From assembly GCA_034670405.1 (NCBI GenBank), contig JAXDDX010000121.1:1067001-1131000 (forward strand): a DNA stretch of 64,000 nt, written 5' to 3'. The first letter of the stretch is position 1. The number at the start of each line of letters is the position of its first letter. The DNA comes from Hoplostethus atlanticus. Its lineage: Eukaryota; Chordata; Actinopteri; Trachichthyiformes; Trachichthyidae. Below the pieces are notes generated by a model, which was given only the letters and a program-made list of their open reading frames with translations, did no database searches and was not told the DNA's origin. The position numbers were made by a program, and so were the translations under genes. Below are positions 21,938 through 33,898 of the stretch, piece after piece.

Positions 21938-23356
21938 CAGTAGGGGCAAGATCATATCGTGGCAGTGGCAGCTAGCAGTGGCACTTCCGGTGGCAGCTCC
22001 AGGATCAAATCAAATCACATTTATTTGTATAGCCCTTAATCACCGTTCCAGTCTCTAAGGGCTTCACAGTGCCCAACATGTGAAAAAATAAATGGTTAGT
22101 ACATGACATCCCCCAGCCTTGGACCCTCACAGAGGACAAGGAAAAACTCCCACAAAAAATATCCTTTTAAGGAAACATTGGAAGAAACCTCAGGAGGGGC
22201 TACTCAGAGAGGGATCCCCCTACCAGGACGGTTGGGCTGCAATAGATGCCGAGTTTGGGCAAGCAGCGTATACACAATGTATAAAAGTTTATTATGGTGG
22301 GACATCCAGATCTGATGTGGGGCATCACAGCAAATGGCAGCTCAGTCAGTGTCATCATAGGACTGGGGACCATGAAGGCGCCAACACCGCCCAGATAGGA
22401 GAACGCAGGATTATATTAAAGAGTTTAAGTCCAAAAATGCAGAAGGCGGGTTCCCAGTTGGTCTGATGTGTTGTCATTGTGAGCAGTAAGTCTCTGGATA
22501 TGAGGTCTCTACAAGAAACATATTTTGGCAGCATATCAATTATAAAGCCTGGGGGAATGTGCTTGACTTAAAGACATATAGTATGGAGTCATGGTCAGTT
22601 AACTGAATTCATGTAAAGAGTGAAGACACCCACTTTTCCTGGTTCCAGCTTTTCAGATTTGTTCAAAACCGAATTTTAGAATAACATTGTAGTACAACTG
22701 TATGAATGTCTTGCTTAAAAAACATCGATAAAGAACACCAAATAGTTCACCTTCAGAAATATTGAGAGATTAATCAAGAAAACAAATTAATGCAAAAAGC
22801 CCGTCATGGAAATGCTAATTCTAGCGAGTCTAATACAACATTGACGACTGTTAACATTCATAAACTATAAACTTCAGAATCTCACTGGCAAACAGCGGCA
22901 CCTAGCGTGGCAGGTCCAGTGGCAGATGCCACTAACAGCGGCAGGTCAATGGCAGCTGCCACTAACAGCGACACCTAACGTGGCAGATAATAAACACATA
23001 AAGAATAATATTGGAAAAAAAAAAAAAAAATCAATAATAAAGTAAAGAACAATAAAATAAAAAGAATATGTGCCATATATACAGCGGCACCTACCACAAA
23101 CAGCGGCACCTAACGTGGCAGATAATAAACACACAAAGAACAATATTGAAAATAAAAAAATCAATAATGAAGTAAAGAATAATAATAAAATAAAAAGAAT
23201 ATGTGCCATATATACAGCGGCACCTAGCGTGGCAGGTCAATGGCAGCTATCAAAAACAGCGGCAGCTAGCAGTGGCACTTCCGGTGGCAGCTCCAGCTGC
23301 CACTGGACCTGCCACGCTAAAGTAAACTAAAGCCACGATATGATCTTGCTGTCTCT
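21938..23356. mobile_element. Non-autonomous TIR DNA element in spacer A
   Basis: Inverted ends share GCAAGATCATATCGTGGC (left from 21947, right reverse-complemented near 23350); the outermost eight bases differ. CTCAAATTA occurs directly on both sides (21929-21937 and 23357-23365), a 9-bp target duplication, and spacer B has it once with no insertion (30450-30458). No transposase frame is present. The interior has repeated GGCACCTAGCGTGGCAGG-type sequence, an approximately 130-bp direct duplication (22970-23220) and another repeat at about 22004-22480. A 9-bp duplication suggests a Mutator-type element; if the true size is 8 bp it would be hAT. Confidence 0.85.
22004..22480 (+). repeat. Interspersed fish repeat inside the TIR element
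   Basis: It starts ATCAAATCAAATCACATTTA and continues with TTTGTATAGCCCTTAATCAC, then ACCCTCACAGAGGACAAGG. These strings are familiar from a widespread teleost repeat. I cannot assign the class. It has no intact coding frame. Confidence 0.55.
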
Positions 23357-23819
23357 CTCAAATTAAGTGAATACCACCAAACAATGTTTGTTTGTTTGAA
23401 AATCATGCTCCCCAGGCATACGTGGTAAAATGACATTACTTTTATTACTAGTAGTTAGTAATGGCGAAATTAAGGTTCTTGAAGCGTTGAGGCTTTCCAG
23501 CCAATTGGGTTGAAAATGGGTGAATTTCTCGAGGCTTCAACTTATTTCTGTGATTTACATTAATTGTTTCACTTAATTGCTTTGGCAGTATTGTTTTAAA
23601 CTTCCATGCCAATAAAGCTTGTTGAATTGAGAGAGAGAAGAGAGAAGGCGGGTCAGAACAACAGAATATGGGTCAAAGAATTTAAGTAGTAAGAGGAGAG
23701 CGAACTAACATGCACTTAACATTAATAACACATAATATTAATAACTCATATCTTGTTTCATCAATAATTATGATTCACAGCAAATCAGAAGAGGGGAGGT
23801 GTCTGCTTGCTGATGTCAT

Positions 23820-23917
23820 TTTGCAGGAGTCCATGTTCCTGCTGTTGACTTTTCTTGCATCCAGTTGTGAAGATGCTTCAGGAGAAGAATAACTACTCTG
23901 AAACATATTTTAAAGAG
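23820..23917 (+). other. Probable 5' untranslated exon of Ig gene 1
   Basis: The segment ends AAAGAG followed by GTAAGT at 23918. The next acceptor is the one in front of the start-codon exon (24219). The exon's 5' edge is not visible. It carries a short upstream frame (MFLLLTFLASSC...) that ends at 23890 in TAA. The same segment is in unit 2, with its donor at 31030. Confidence 0.5.
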
Positions 23918-24224
23918 GTAAGTCTCCTGGACCAATCCTCGCTATTCCTTGAATATTTCATCCACAAGTTTCTGTGAACTGTGACAATTACTCCGCCTCG
24001 GCCACACAACCAGACGTTACACTTCAACTTGACTTGAGCCAATAGATTACAATGTTTTCTAACCTTCGTCTTTACACAAGGCACTGAGACCAATCACGTA
24101 ACCACATTACTTGATTGGTTTGGATTGGAGTAAGTCATCAGTAAGTCATCATGAACGTCTTTAAGATATATTACAGATAACAGAAAGATCACTCATGTCT
24201 CTTCCTCATTCTTTTACAGAGCTG

Positions 24225-25254
24225 ATGGTTTCCAAAGGGTTTCTCTTTTATCTTCTGTGTGGTAAGTCACTTTGAATTCTCCCTCTTGTTGAATTCACTG
24301 ACTATTTCCTTTATTGAGACAGAAGGGAAAGTAGGGGAGGTAAAGGGCGAGCAGGATTTGAATCCAGGGTCACATGGGTAGGTATCGTTTTAGAGTCCTG
24401 ATACACCAAGTCGTCTGTCGGCAGGCCGTGATTGACTCGGGTGAGAGCAATCAACCAGAATCAAAATAAAACAAATTTCAAAATAAAATAATCGTTCATT
24501 AATCGTAATCGAGGTAAAATTTTGAAATAATCGTGATATTGATTTGGCGGCTATATTTATATATTTAATCATTATTTGCGTACAGCCAAATCTCCACTGG
24601 ACCTCCATAATGGCACCAGAAGTGGCAGCTAGGAGAATTGTGAAGCGACTGCAAAGCCTCTTTAGTTGTACAGTTCAATATTAACTCAACAACAACATGA
24701 ATCTTCCCATATTGAGTCTCTGGACCAAATATCAATTTGAGTCCCTTTGGGGGTCATTGATGTGAAACCGGTGAGAGACTCTGTTCTAACATCAGTATCT
24801 TTTTTCTTTTCCAGTACTTCCTGTAGCGACGGGACATAATACCAACGGCACTGTTAATGGGTCAGTGGTCTTCTCCTGTGTCCTGAACACCTCCGGTCCC
24901 ATAGACCCGGCAAGGCTCCGCTTTTACTGGGAAGACGTGAATTCACGGTCACTTTTGTACGTTTTTGAGAAAGGAAAACACATTCCAGAACATACCAGTG
25001 AAACGTATCAGAGCAGGACCACAGCCTCTGTGCAGGACATGAGAAGTGGGAATATTTCAGTCACACTTAACAACCTAAAACTTGAAGACGACGGCCCATC
25101 TGTTTGGGCTTTTGCTGTGCTGTTTGATCCATCCCTGCGTCAAGACTATGACGAAATATGTCAAACCACTTTACATGTTGCAGGTAGGAATGGAGATATA
25201 TTTTCTGTTTAAAGATAATGAGAGATGGAAATTACACTGAGACTATTATTTGTC

Positions 25255-25347
<93 letters not shown>

Positions 25348-26754
25348 CCTTACCAGCAGCCTAATCTGACTGTGAATGAAGACAAGACAGCAGCAACCTG
25401 CAGAACACGAGGGGGATTTCCAGAACCGGTACTAACGTGGAGAGGCTGCGGCATCTCCGACAACACGGACCACCCTTTACAGCCTAAAGAGAGACCCACC
25501 ATAGACCAGCAAGGTGGTCTCTACAGTATCACCAGTACTATAACTCTCTCAGGATATCGCAATTTGAGCTGCCTCATCACCAACCCTACCTCCAATGTGA
25601 CTTGGAGCGTCTCCGTCACAGGTGAGTTGAGGAAAGCTCCCCATTCATCATATTCTCAGTGTAAGGATTCATTTATCTGTGGTCTTCCAATCATTTCCTG
25701 TGTTGCATCTCCACATGTTGCATCTTGTCTGCATCACAGGTTTGAGTCTGGTCTGGTTCCTAGACAGAGTTGTCCATGTCCAGGGCTGGGCAATTAACCG
25801 ATAATGTATCGAATCCGACATTTAGAACCTCCCACCGACTTAATCTTGCTCGTTAATTCGGTTAATACTTTCCTCGTGAGTTCATGAACTGTCCCCTTAA
25901 AAAAATACTACGTCGTGTTCAGTCACGTTTCTCCGCCCCGTCCAACTAATGCCGGGTTCAGACCGGTTTTGACCGTTCAGACCGTGGCGGGAAGTCAGAC
26001 ACAGGAACGGCATAGAGCATCCGGTGAATCTTCAGAATAAAACAATTTTCAAACTAAAACACCCTGTATAAAATAAATAATCGTTCATTAATCGTAATTG
26101 AGGTAAAAGTTTGAAACAATTGTGATATTGATTTGAAGTCTTATCGCCCACCCCTACTGGGAGGTAACCCAGGGTATCTGCAGGTCCTGAAAAACTCTTT
26201 CATTGTCTAAATTAAAAGGTGCAATATGTCAGATTTGACTGGCCCATAAAAATAGCACAACGTTCTCTTGATGTTGTTGAATGTCCTTCTGGTCCCTGAT
26301 AAGAGGTCCATGAGGGTCAACGGTTACTTGATTCCCTTTAAGATCTTAGATATTAGAATGACCTTTAAATACAATTATTTTTCACCATGAAATGAGTTTC
26401 ATTTTGATTCAAATGCTAAATTAGAAGTAATGTGAAGATCAATGTTCACAAATGATTATTGTCCTGGCCTAGACCAGAGCAATAGCATCAATACATGTTT
26501 ACATGGAGTGAAATTAACCTTTAACCAGGTAGACTACTATTATTACCTGGTGCTGCAGACTGTAACACTACTGACCCCTGCTGGAATAACACTGTACTAC
26601 TACTCAAGACTACAATACTTAATGATCAGTTATCATTATAATCAATGATAATAAATTAGTTATTATGAATGGATGATCATTATTAACTTTAACTAAACTA
26701 AAGCCAAGAGACAAATGATGCATTGATTGGTTCATATGGGGAATCACTGATTGG

Positions 26755-26794
<40 letters not shown>

Positions 26795-27456
26795 GTTAGA
26801 GATAGAGATAGAGATAGAGAACCAGATATTTTTGTTGTTTTGATGACAAATTGTTTATGTTACTCTGTTATACTCTAACTCTCTCTGTACTCTGATTTAC
26901 AGATGTGGAACAGCAGGACCTCTCTCGTTGGGTTAGAGCTGGAATTGTAGTTGGTGTTGTTGGTGTTGTTCTACTTCCAGCTGTTCTAATTGCAGTCTAT
27001 GTAATCTGGAAAAATCGTGAGTTGTTTTCATTTACACTTTATTGACAGTTTTTTTTGTCAGTGGACATCAATCACTTTAACTACTGACAAATAATGAACT
27101 CAGTTAACTTCAACCAGCTTGAAGAACCACTGGTGATAAATGTCAAGGACACACACACACAGACACAGACACACACACACACAGACACAGACACACACAC
27201 CTCTCCAAACAATCCATGACAGGTCTCTAATGAGGCCTACATTATGTGTGTCTGTCATCCCCATACACTGCTGTGTTCATGTGCTGTAAGGACTGAAATA
27301 GTTCCTCATCTAATTCTAGGTAGAAACAGGAATCAGAGACAACCTGATGCTGCAGCAGTAAGATACAATGCTGCCACAAGAGACAACCAAGGTCCTGCTC
27401 CAGTCCAATGTTTCTGCTGCAGCCAATGGAGCTCAACAGTGAGGTTCCGGAAGTGA
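24225..27456 (+). CDS. B7/butyrophilin-like Ig membrane protein, gene 1
   Basis: Five coding exons: 24225-24261, 24815-25183, 25346-25621, 26903-27016, 27320-27456; 310 residues. All introns are phase 1 with GT-AG ends, the usual pattern for Ig domains. Exon 1 gives the signal peptide (MVSKGFLFYLLC). Exon 2 is a V-type Ig domain (SVVFSCVLN, LRFYWEDV) lacking the usual F-strand Cys. Exon 3 is a C-type domain with both cysteines (TAATCRTRGGFPEPVLTW, NLSCLITNP). Exon 4 is a transmembrane helix (GIVVGVVGVVLLPAVLIAVY). Exon 5 is a short tail ending in CFCCSQWSSTVRFRK. The layout matches B7 ligands such as ICOSLG/CD276-like proteins, which sit on cells and engage T-cell receptors; the specific member is not assigned. 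The tail is frameshifted relative to gene 2. Confidence 0.85.
25258..25343 (+). repeat. CT microsatellite forming the splice pyrimidine tract, gene 1
   Basis: About 43 CT units run directly into the CAG acceptor of exon 3 (25346). Gene 2 has the same arrangement with about 30 units. Confidence 0.95.
25781..26154. repeat. hAT-like remnant in intron 3 of gene 1
   Basis: The left end reads CAGGGCTGGGCAATTAA and the right end, reverse-complemented, CAGTAGGGGTGGGCGATA, which are imperfect hAT-type termini. There is no clear target duplication. The same element is in gene 2 (32879-33266), so it predates the duplication. Confidence 0.55.
26756..26820. repeat. TAGA tetranucleotide microsatellite
   Basis: About ten TAGA units followed by GAGATA-type units. 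It lies in intron 3 of gene 1; the counterpart in gene 2 is at about 33858-33903. Confidence 0.9.
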
Positions 27457-27949
27457 AAATCCCATTCATATTCTGAATAGGGATTTTGATTATTAGCCAT
27501 AATGTCGTAACCATCCAATGTAGACTCACCACAAGCTAGTAGGTTGTGAAACGATGGTGTATGCTCCTGTAGAAGCCACAAGTCCGGATGATATCAACCT
27601 TGTTTTGAGAAAAACATGTTTTATTCGCGATGTCATGGAGAAGTACTACACTACCCACAATCCTAAAGTGTAACACTCTGATTGACGTCTCTGATGGGTG
27701 GAGCTCGCTGTTACCATGGAAATGTTTACCGCACCCACTTCATAAAATAATGATGTACACAGTCTTGTACCTTTGCCTTTTCTTCCGTTTTCCGATCTTT
27801 TTTTTGCTCAGAATCAAATGTTTTATGGTCACGATTCATCGTCTAGCTGGTTGGCTTGGTTCCAGCCTTAAAACTCTTTATATAAGGATTTTCTGAAATG
27901 TCAATGGAGTAAATGAATGGGAAATTTACTATCGGAACCAGAGCCGTAA

Positions 27950-28216
27950 AAAAAGTGGGCGGTCACTGTTGCGCTCTATGGTCCTGATACAGCCAATGGT
28001 CCTGCTGCTGCCCACGACACATCAGTAAGAACTGATGCTGACGCTTCACCGACTGGTAGCGCTGATGTTGTCCTTGTCCCACTGATGCAGCAAAGTGCTG
28101 AACCCAGTGCTACCTCAGGAACCAATGAAGACACTGATACTGTATCAGACCATGACTGTACTCTGTCCCTGGAGCTGAGATTGGCCTGGCTGTTGTCCAT
28201 CCTCTCTCCTCTCTGA
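27950..28216 (+). other. Shared 88-codon open frame, spacer B copy
   Basis: Same frame and same reading as 10617-10883, beginning after a TAA and ending in TGA. It lies about 500 bp downstream of the gene 1 stop codon, where an alternative last exon could sit. Confidence 0.3.
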
Positions 28217-29287
28217 GACAATGATCACCAGTTTGTCGCAGACGTGTTATTTCTAGTGGTGTCAATCGATTAAAAAATGTAATCGAGTTAATCACAATAA
28301 AGGGCACCTGGACCGGCCGGGTGGCACTTAAAAACACACTCTCACCAACCTGCAGCTCTTTCTGGGGGGTAAAGTAATAATCTGTGACATTTTATATAGA
28401 AATACATGTTGGTTTTTCTACTATCACAGATTGATGTAACAGAATAGTGATCCACCTCTAGTCAGGTCATGAACGTTTTTCCATCTGCTGTCCTAAACGC
28501 CCCTGTGTCAGGCAGGTCTTTCCTGGGAAAAACCCTCTTGTGCACAGGAAGTGATGCGTTTTCTGGAAATGTTGGTTTTTCTTGGTAATTATCCTCAGCT
28601 CAGGAGTTTATGTGTTACAGCAAACCAAATATGGGAACATCAAGCACAGATCAATATACCAACTCATTCCCTACACTTCACCTCACATACTTTATTTTTT
28701 TGGTGAGGTCAGAATTCAGGAAGTCAGAAATCCCCAGTAGTAATTCACCACCGGAAAGCTGTTTTCAAGCAGCAAGCTTGTATCTACCATCCTTCCCATA
28801 TGGAGTGAATGCAGCGTAACACTGCTGCCCCTGTTAATGTGGAACACAGTAACCAGTATGCAGCATGTTGGGAGAAACTGGTTTAATCCAGATCCACACA
28901 TATAAGTACTCATAAAGAGATATACTATTATCCTTGGAGCTAGAAGAAGACATACTGGCTCCACCTCATTTTGGAGCGTTTTGGTGGAACAGACTATAAT
29001 GGAGCCATAGCACTACTTATATAGGAAATTAACTATTATACACTACACAAAATGATCACACAATCAATCAATCAATTTCTTCTCATTTGGTGTATAAATT
29101 ATTTGTCTGTGATTTTTGTTTTTATTAAAACCTTGAATACATCGTACACAATAAAGACGTGCAAAGTTTATTTTTGTGAAAACATAAAGACAAAAACAAT
29201 AAATCATGCACAAGTTATTTTTGGCTCCCAAATGCTACCGGTACAAATAAAACGTCTAGCAAAACGTTATATTCTCTACAGACCAGA

Positions 29288-29420
29288 GACTTGCGAGGGG
29301 GCGGGGAATGGGCGTGGCAGCTGTCAATCATTTTTTTATTTGGCCAATCAGAGGCTTACAATCCTCTGTCAATCAAAAACGAATTTCACCAATACACCGT
29401 GTGTATAAATGTGTATATTT
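29288..29420 (+). promoter_or_regulatory. Promoter-like block in spacer B
   Basis: GC box, CCAAT (29344-29348) and TATAAAT (29404-29410) occur as in spacer A. It lies about 1.9 kb upstream of the gene 2 start codon, a plausible promoter distance given the 5' untranslated exon between them. Confidence 0.42.
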
Positions 29421-29729
29421 TGTTTTGGCCCTTCTAACCCTCCATACTAAATATGTTTGTTTGTTTATTTCTATTTCCCACCTTCAAGCTCCCCATATTA
29501 CTCAGAATATCTTCACCAACTACAGAAGGAAATACTCCAATCACTTGGCTCTGTATTGCTTTGTGGAAGTTTTAATGCCAGAACTGGAAAAGAGACTTTA
29601 TAGACACAGATTGGACAACCCCTCTATATCACCCCTCTTGTTCTGTCTCCTATGAGACTTTGATGCGGTGTTTAGTCTCCCCTGGTGTTCTACTTACCTC
29701 CTTACATCATGTGACGAGAGTATGTAGGT

Positions 29730-29741
29730 GAAAGTAAAAGT
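29730..29741 (+). promoter_or_regulatory. Altered interferon-response-like motif, spacer B
   Basis: GAAAGTAAAAGT differs at one base from GAAAGTGAAAGT in spacer A, weakening the second GAAA half-site. Confidence 0.25.
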
Positions 29742-30210
29742 AAGATTCTCTCGGATCAACGGCCATGTTACAGTATCCATCGTTTCACCTTTTTGCTTGT
29801 GATTGTCTGTGAGTACCTTTTATAAGACATTCTTTACTTTAATCTGTGTTATCAAAGTTTACATGTGATATTTGTGGCCAAATCAGTGGAGCGCTGTAGT
29901 AGCTAGAGAGACATTCTGGTGTTACTGTTGAACTCTTGTTTTATCATACTGAGGGGCGCCTCCCTCATAACGCGTCCCTCATTTCTGCCGGTATGTCAGG
30001 TCTACCTCTTTTCTAATGGTGGATGAATCGAACTATTGCACCATGAAGTATAATTTAATTTATCGGGGATTTGGGTCAAGTAATCTATAAGGAAGTTAAA
30101 GTCGGACGGGCTGATAGGAGAACTACTGCTGCGCAAGTTGACGGGAAGTTTCCACCTCAAACCTTGATCTTTGGTTTACTGCGATTTCATACGACACTTT
30201 TTAGTGTGTG

Positions 30211-30268
<58 letters not shown>

Positions 30269-31336
30269 GTGTGTGAGTTGCTTATGATGGTCTGTGAGTA
30301 CCTTTTGTAAGACATTCTTTACTTTAATTGCACCCAATGAGTGGATCGCCACTGTTTTGGACTCTGCAGCAGCAGCAGCATCATCATGCTCTTCGCGGAA
30401 GAGAACCGGAAGTGTTACTACTATTATTATTATCATTTGCCAGTGGGTGCTCAAATTAAGTGAATACCACCAAACAATGTTTGTTTGTTTGAAAATCATG
30501 CTCCCCAGGCATACGTGGTAAAATTACATTACTTTTATTACTAGTAGTTAGTGATGGCGAAATTAAGCTTCTTGAAGCGTTGAGGCTTTCCAGCCAATTG
30601 GGTTGAAAATGGGTGAATTTCTCGAGGCTTCAACTTATTTCTGTGATTTACATTAATTGTTTCACTTAATTGCTTTGGCAGTATTGTTTTAAACTTCCAT
30701 GCCAATAAAGCTTGTTGAATTGAGAGAGAGAGAGGCAGACTTGTGCAGGAAGAGAGAAGGCGGGTCAGAACAACAGAATATGGGTCAAAGAATTTAAGTA
30801 GTAAGAGGAGAGCGAACTAACATGCACTTAACATTAATAACACATAATATTAATAACTCATATCTTGTTTCATCAATAATTATGATTCACAGCAAATCAG
30901 AAGAGGGGAGGTGTCTGCTTGCTGATGTCATTTTGCAGGAGTCCATGTTCCTGCTGTTGACTTTTCTTGCATCCAGTTGTGAAGATGCTTCAGGAGAAGA
31001 ATAACTACTCTGAAACATATTTTAAAGAGGTAAGTCTCCTGGACCAATCCTCGCTATTCCTTGAATATTTCATCCACAAGTTTCTGTGAACTGTAACAAT
31101 TACTCCGCCTCGGCCACACAACCAGACGTTACACTTCAACTTGACTTGAGCCAATAGATTACAATGTTTTCTAACCTTCGTCTTTACACAAGGCACTGAG
31201 ACCAATCACGTAACCACATTACTTGATTGGTTTGGATTGGAGTAAGTCATCAGTAAGTCATCATGAACGTCTTTAAGATATATTACAGATAACAGAAAGA
31301 TCACTCATGTCTCTTCCTCATTCTTTTACAGAGCTG

Positions 31337-32375
31337 ATGGTTTCCAAAGGGTTTCTCTTTTATCTTCTGTGTGGTAAGTCACTTTGAATTCTCCCTCTTG
31401 TTGAATTCACTGACTATTTCCTTTATTGAGACAGAAGGGAAAGTAGGGGAGGTAAAGGGCGAGCAGGATTTGAATCCAGGGTGACATGGGTAGGTATCGT
31501 TTTAGAGTCCTGATACACCAAGTCGTCTGTCGGCAGGCCGTGATTGACTCGGGTGAGAGCAATCAACCAGAATCAAAATAAAACAAATTTCAAAATAAAA
31601 TAATCGTTCATTAATCGTAATCGAGGTAAAATTTTGAAATAATCGTGATATTGATTTGGCGGCTATATTTATATATTTAATCATTATTTGCGTACAGCCA
31701 AATCTCCACTGGACCTCCATAATGGCACCAGAAGTGGCAGCTAGGAGAATTGTGAAGCGACTGCAAAGCCTCTTTAGTTGTACAGTTCAATATTAACTCA
31801 ACAACAACATGAATCTTCCCATATTGAGTCTCTGGACCAAATATCAATTTGAGTCCCTTTGGGGGTCATTGATGTGAAACCGGTGAGAGACTCTGTTCTA
31901 ACATCAGTATCTTTTTTCTTTTCCAGTACTTCCTGTGGCGATGGGGCATAATACCAACGGCACTGTTAATGGGTCGGTGGTCTTCTCCTGTGTCCTGAAA
32001 ACCTCCGGTCCCATAGACCCGGCAAGGCTCCGCTTTTACTGGGTAGATGTAAAGACATCATCACTTTTGTACGTTTTTGATAAAGGAAAACACATTCCAG
32101 AACATACCAGTGAAACGTATCAGAGCAGGACCACAGCCTCTGTGCAGGACATGAGAAGTGGGGATATTTCAGTCACACTTAACAACCTAAAACTTGAAGA
32201 CGACGGGTCATCTGTTTGGGCTTTTGCTGAGCTGTATGATGAGCATGATCCATCCCAGCATCAAGACTATGACGAAATATGTCAAACCACTTTACATGTT
32301 GCAGGTAGGAATGGAGATATATTTTCTGTTTAAAGATAATGAGAGATGGAAATTACACTGAGACTATTATTTGTC

Positions 32376-32442
<67 letters not shown>

Positions 32443-33867
32443 CCTTACCAGCAGCCTAATCTGACTGTGAATGAAGACAAGACAGCAGCAACCTGTAGAA
32501 CACGAGGGGGATTTCCAGAACCAGTACTAACATGGAGAGGCTACAACATGTTTGACAACACGGGCCACCCTTTACAGCCTAAAGAGAGACCCACCATAGA
32601 GCAGCAAGGTGGTCTCTACAGTATCACCAGTACTATAACTCTCTCAGGATATCACAGTTTGAGCTGCCTCATCACCAACCCTACCTCCAATGTGACTTGG
32701 AGTGTGAGTGTCTCCGTCCCAGGTGAGTTGAGGAAAGCTCCCCATTCATCATATTCTCAGTGTAAGGATTCATTTATCTGTGGTCTTCCAATCATTTCCT
32801 GTGTTGCATCTCCACATGTTGCATCTTGTCTGCATCACAGGTTTGAGTCTGGTCTGGTTCCTAGACAGAGTTGTCCATGTCCAGGGCTGGGCAATTAACC
32901 AATAATGTATCGAATCCGACATTTAGAACCTCTCACCGACTTAATCTTGCTCGTTAATTCGGTTAATACTTTCCTCAATGCGTGACTTCATGAACTGTCC
33001 CCTTAAAAAAATACTACGTCGTGTTCAGTCACGTTTCTCCGCCCCGTCCAACTAATGCCGGGTTCAGACCGGTTTTGACCGTTCAGACCGTGGCGGGAAG
33101 TCAGACACAGGAACGGCATAGAGCATCCGGTGAATTTTCAGAATAAAACAATTTTCAAACTAAAACACCCTGTATAAAATAAATAATCGTTCATTAATCG
33201 TAAACGAGGTAAAAGTTTGAAACAATTGTGATATTGATTTGAAGTCTTATCGCCCACCCCTACTGGGAGGTAACCCAGGGTATCTGCAGGTCCTGAAAAC
33301 TCTTTCATTGTCTAAATTAAAAGGTGCAATATGTCAGATCTGACTGGCCCATACAAATAGCACAACGTTCTATTGATGTTGTTGAATGTCCTTCTGGTCC
33401 CTGATAGAGGTCCATGAGGGTCAAAGGTTACTTGATTCCCTTTAAGATCTTAGATATTAGAATGACCTTTAAATACAATTATTTTTCACCATGAAATGAG
33501 TTTCATTTTGATTCAAATGCTAAATTAGAAGTAATGTGAAGATCAATGTTCACAAATGATTATTGTCCTGGCCTAGACCAGAGCAATAGCATCAATACAT
33601 GTTTACATGGAGTGAAATGAACCTTTAACCAGGTAGACTACTATTATTACCTGGTGCTGCAGACTGTAACACTACTGACCCCTGCTGGAATAACACTGTA
33701 CTACTACTCAGGACTTCAATACTTAATGATCAGTTATCATTATAATCAATGATAATAAATTAGTTATTATGAATGGATGATCATTATTAACTTTAACTAA
33801 ACTAAAGCCAAGAGACAAATGATGCATTGATTGGTTCATATGGGGAATCACTGATTGGTAGATAGAC

Positions 33868-33898
<31 letters not shown>

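Larger units (their letters stand above)
27651..30449. repeat. Tandem-array spacer, copy B (without the large insertions)
   Basis: Near-identical to spacer A without the gypsy and TIR elements and with a single 445-bp unit (about 29797-30290). It joins gene 1 directly on the left and gene 2 on the right. A GA run at about 30206-30268 is longer than in spacer A. Confidence 0.93.
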
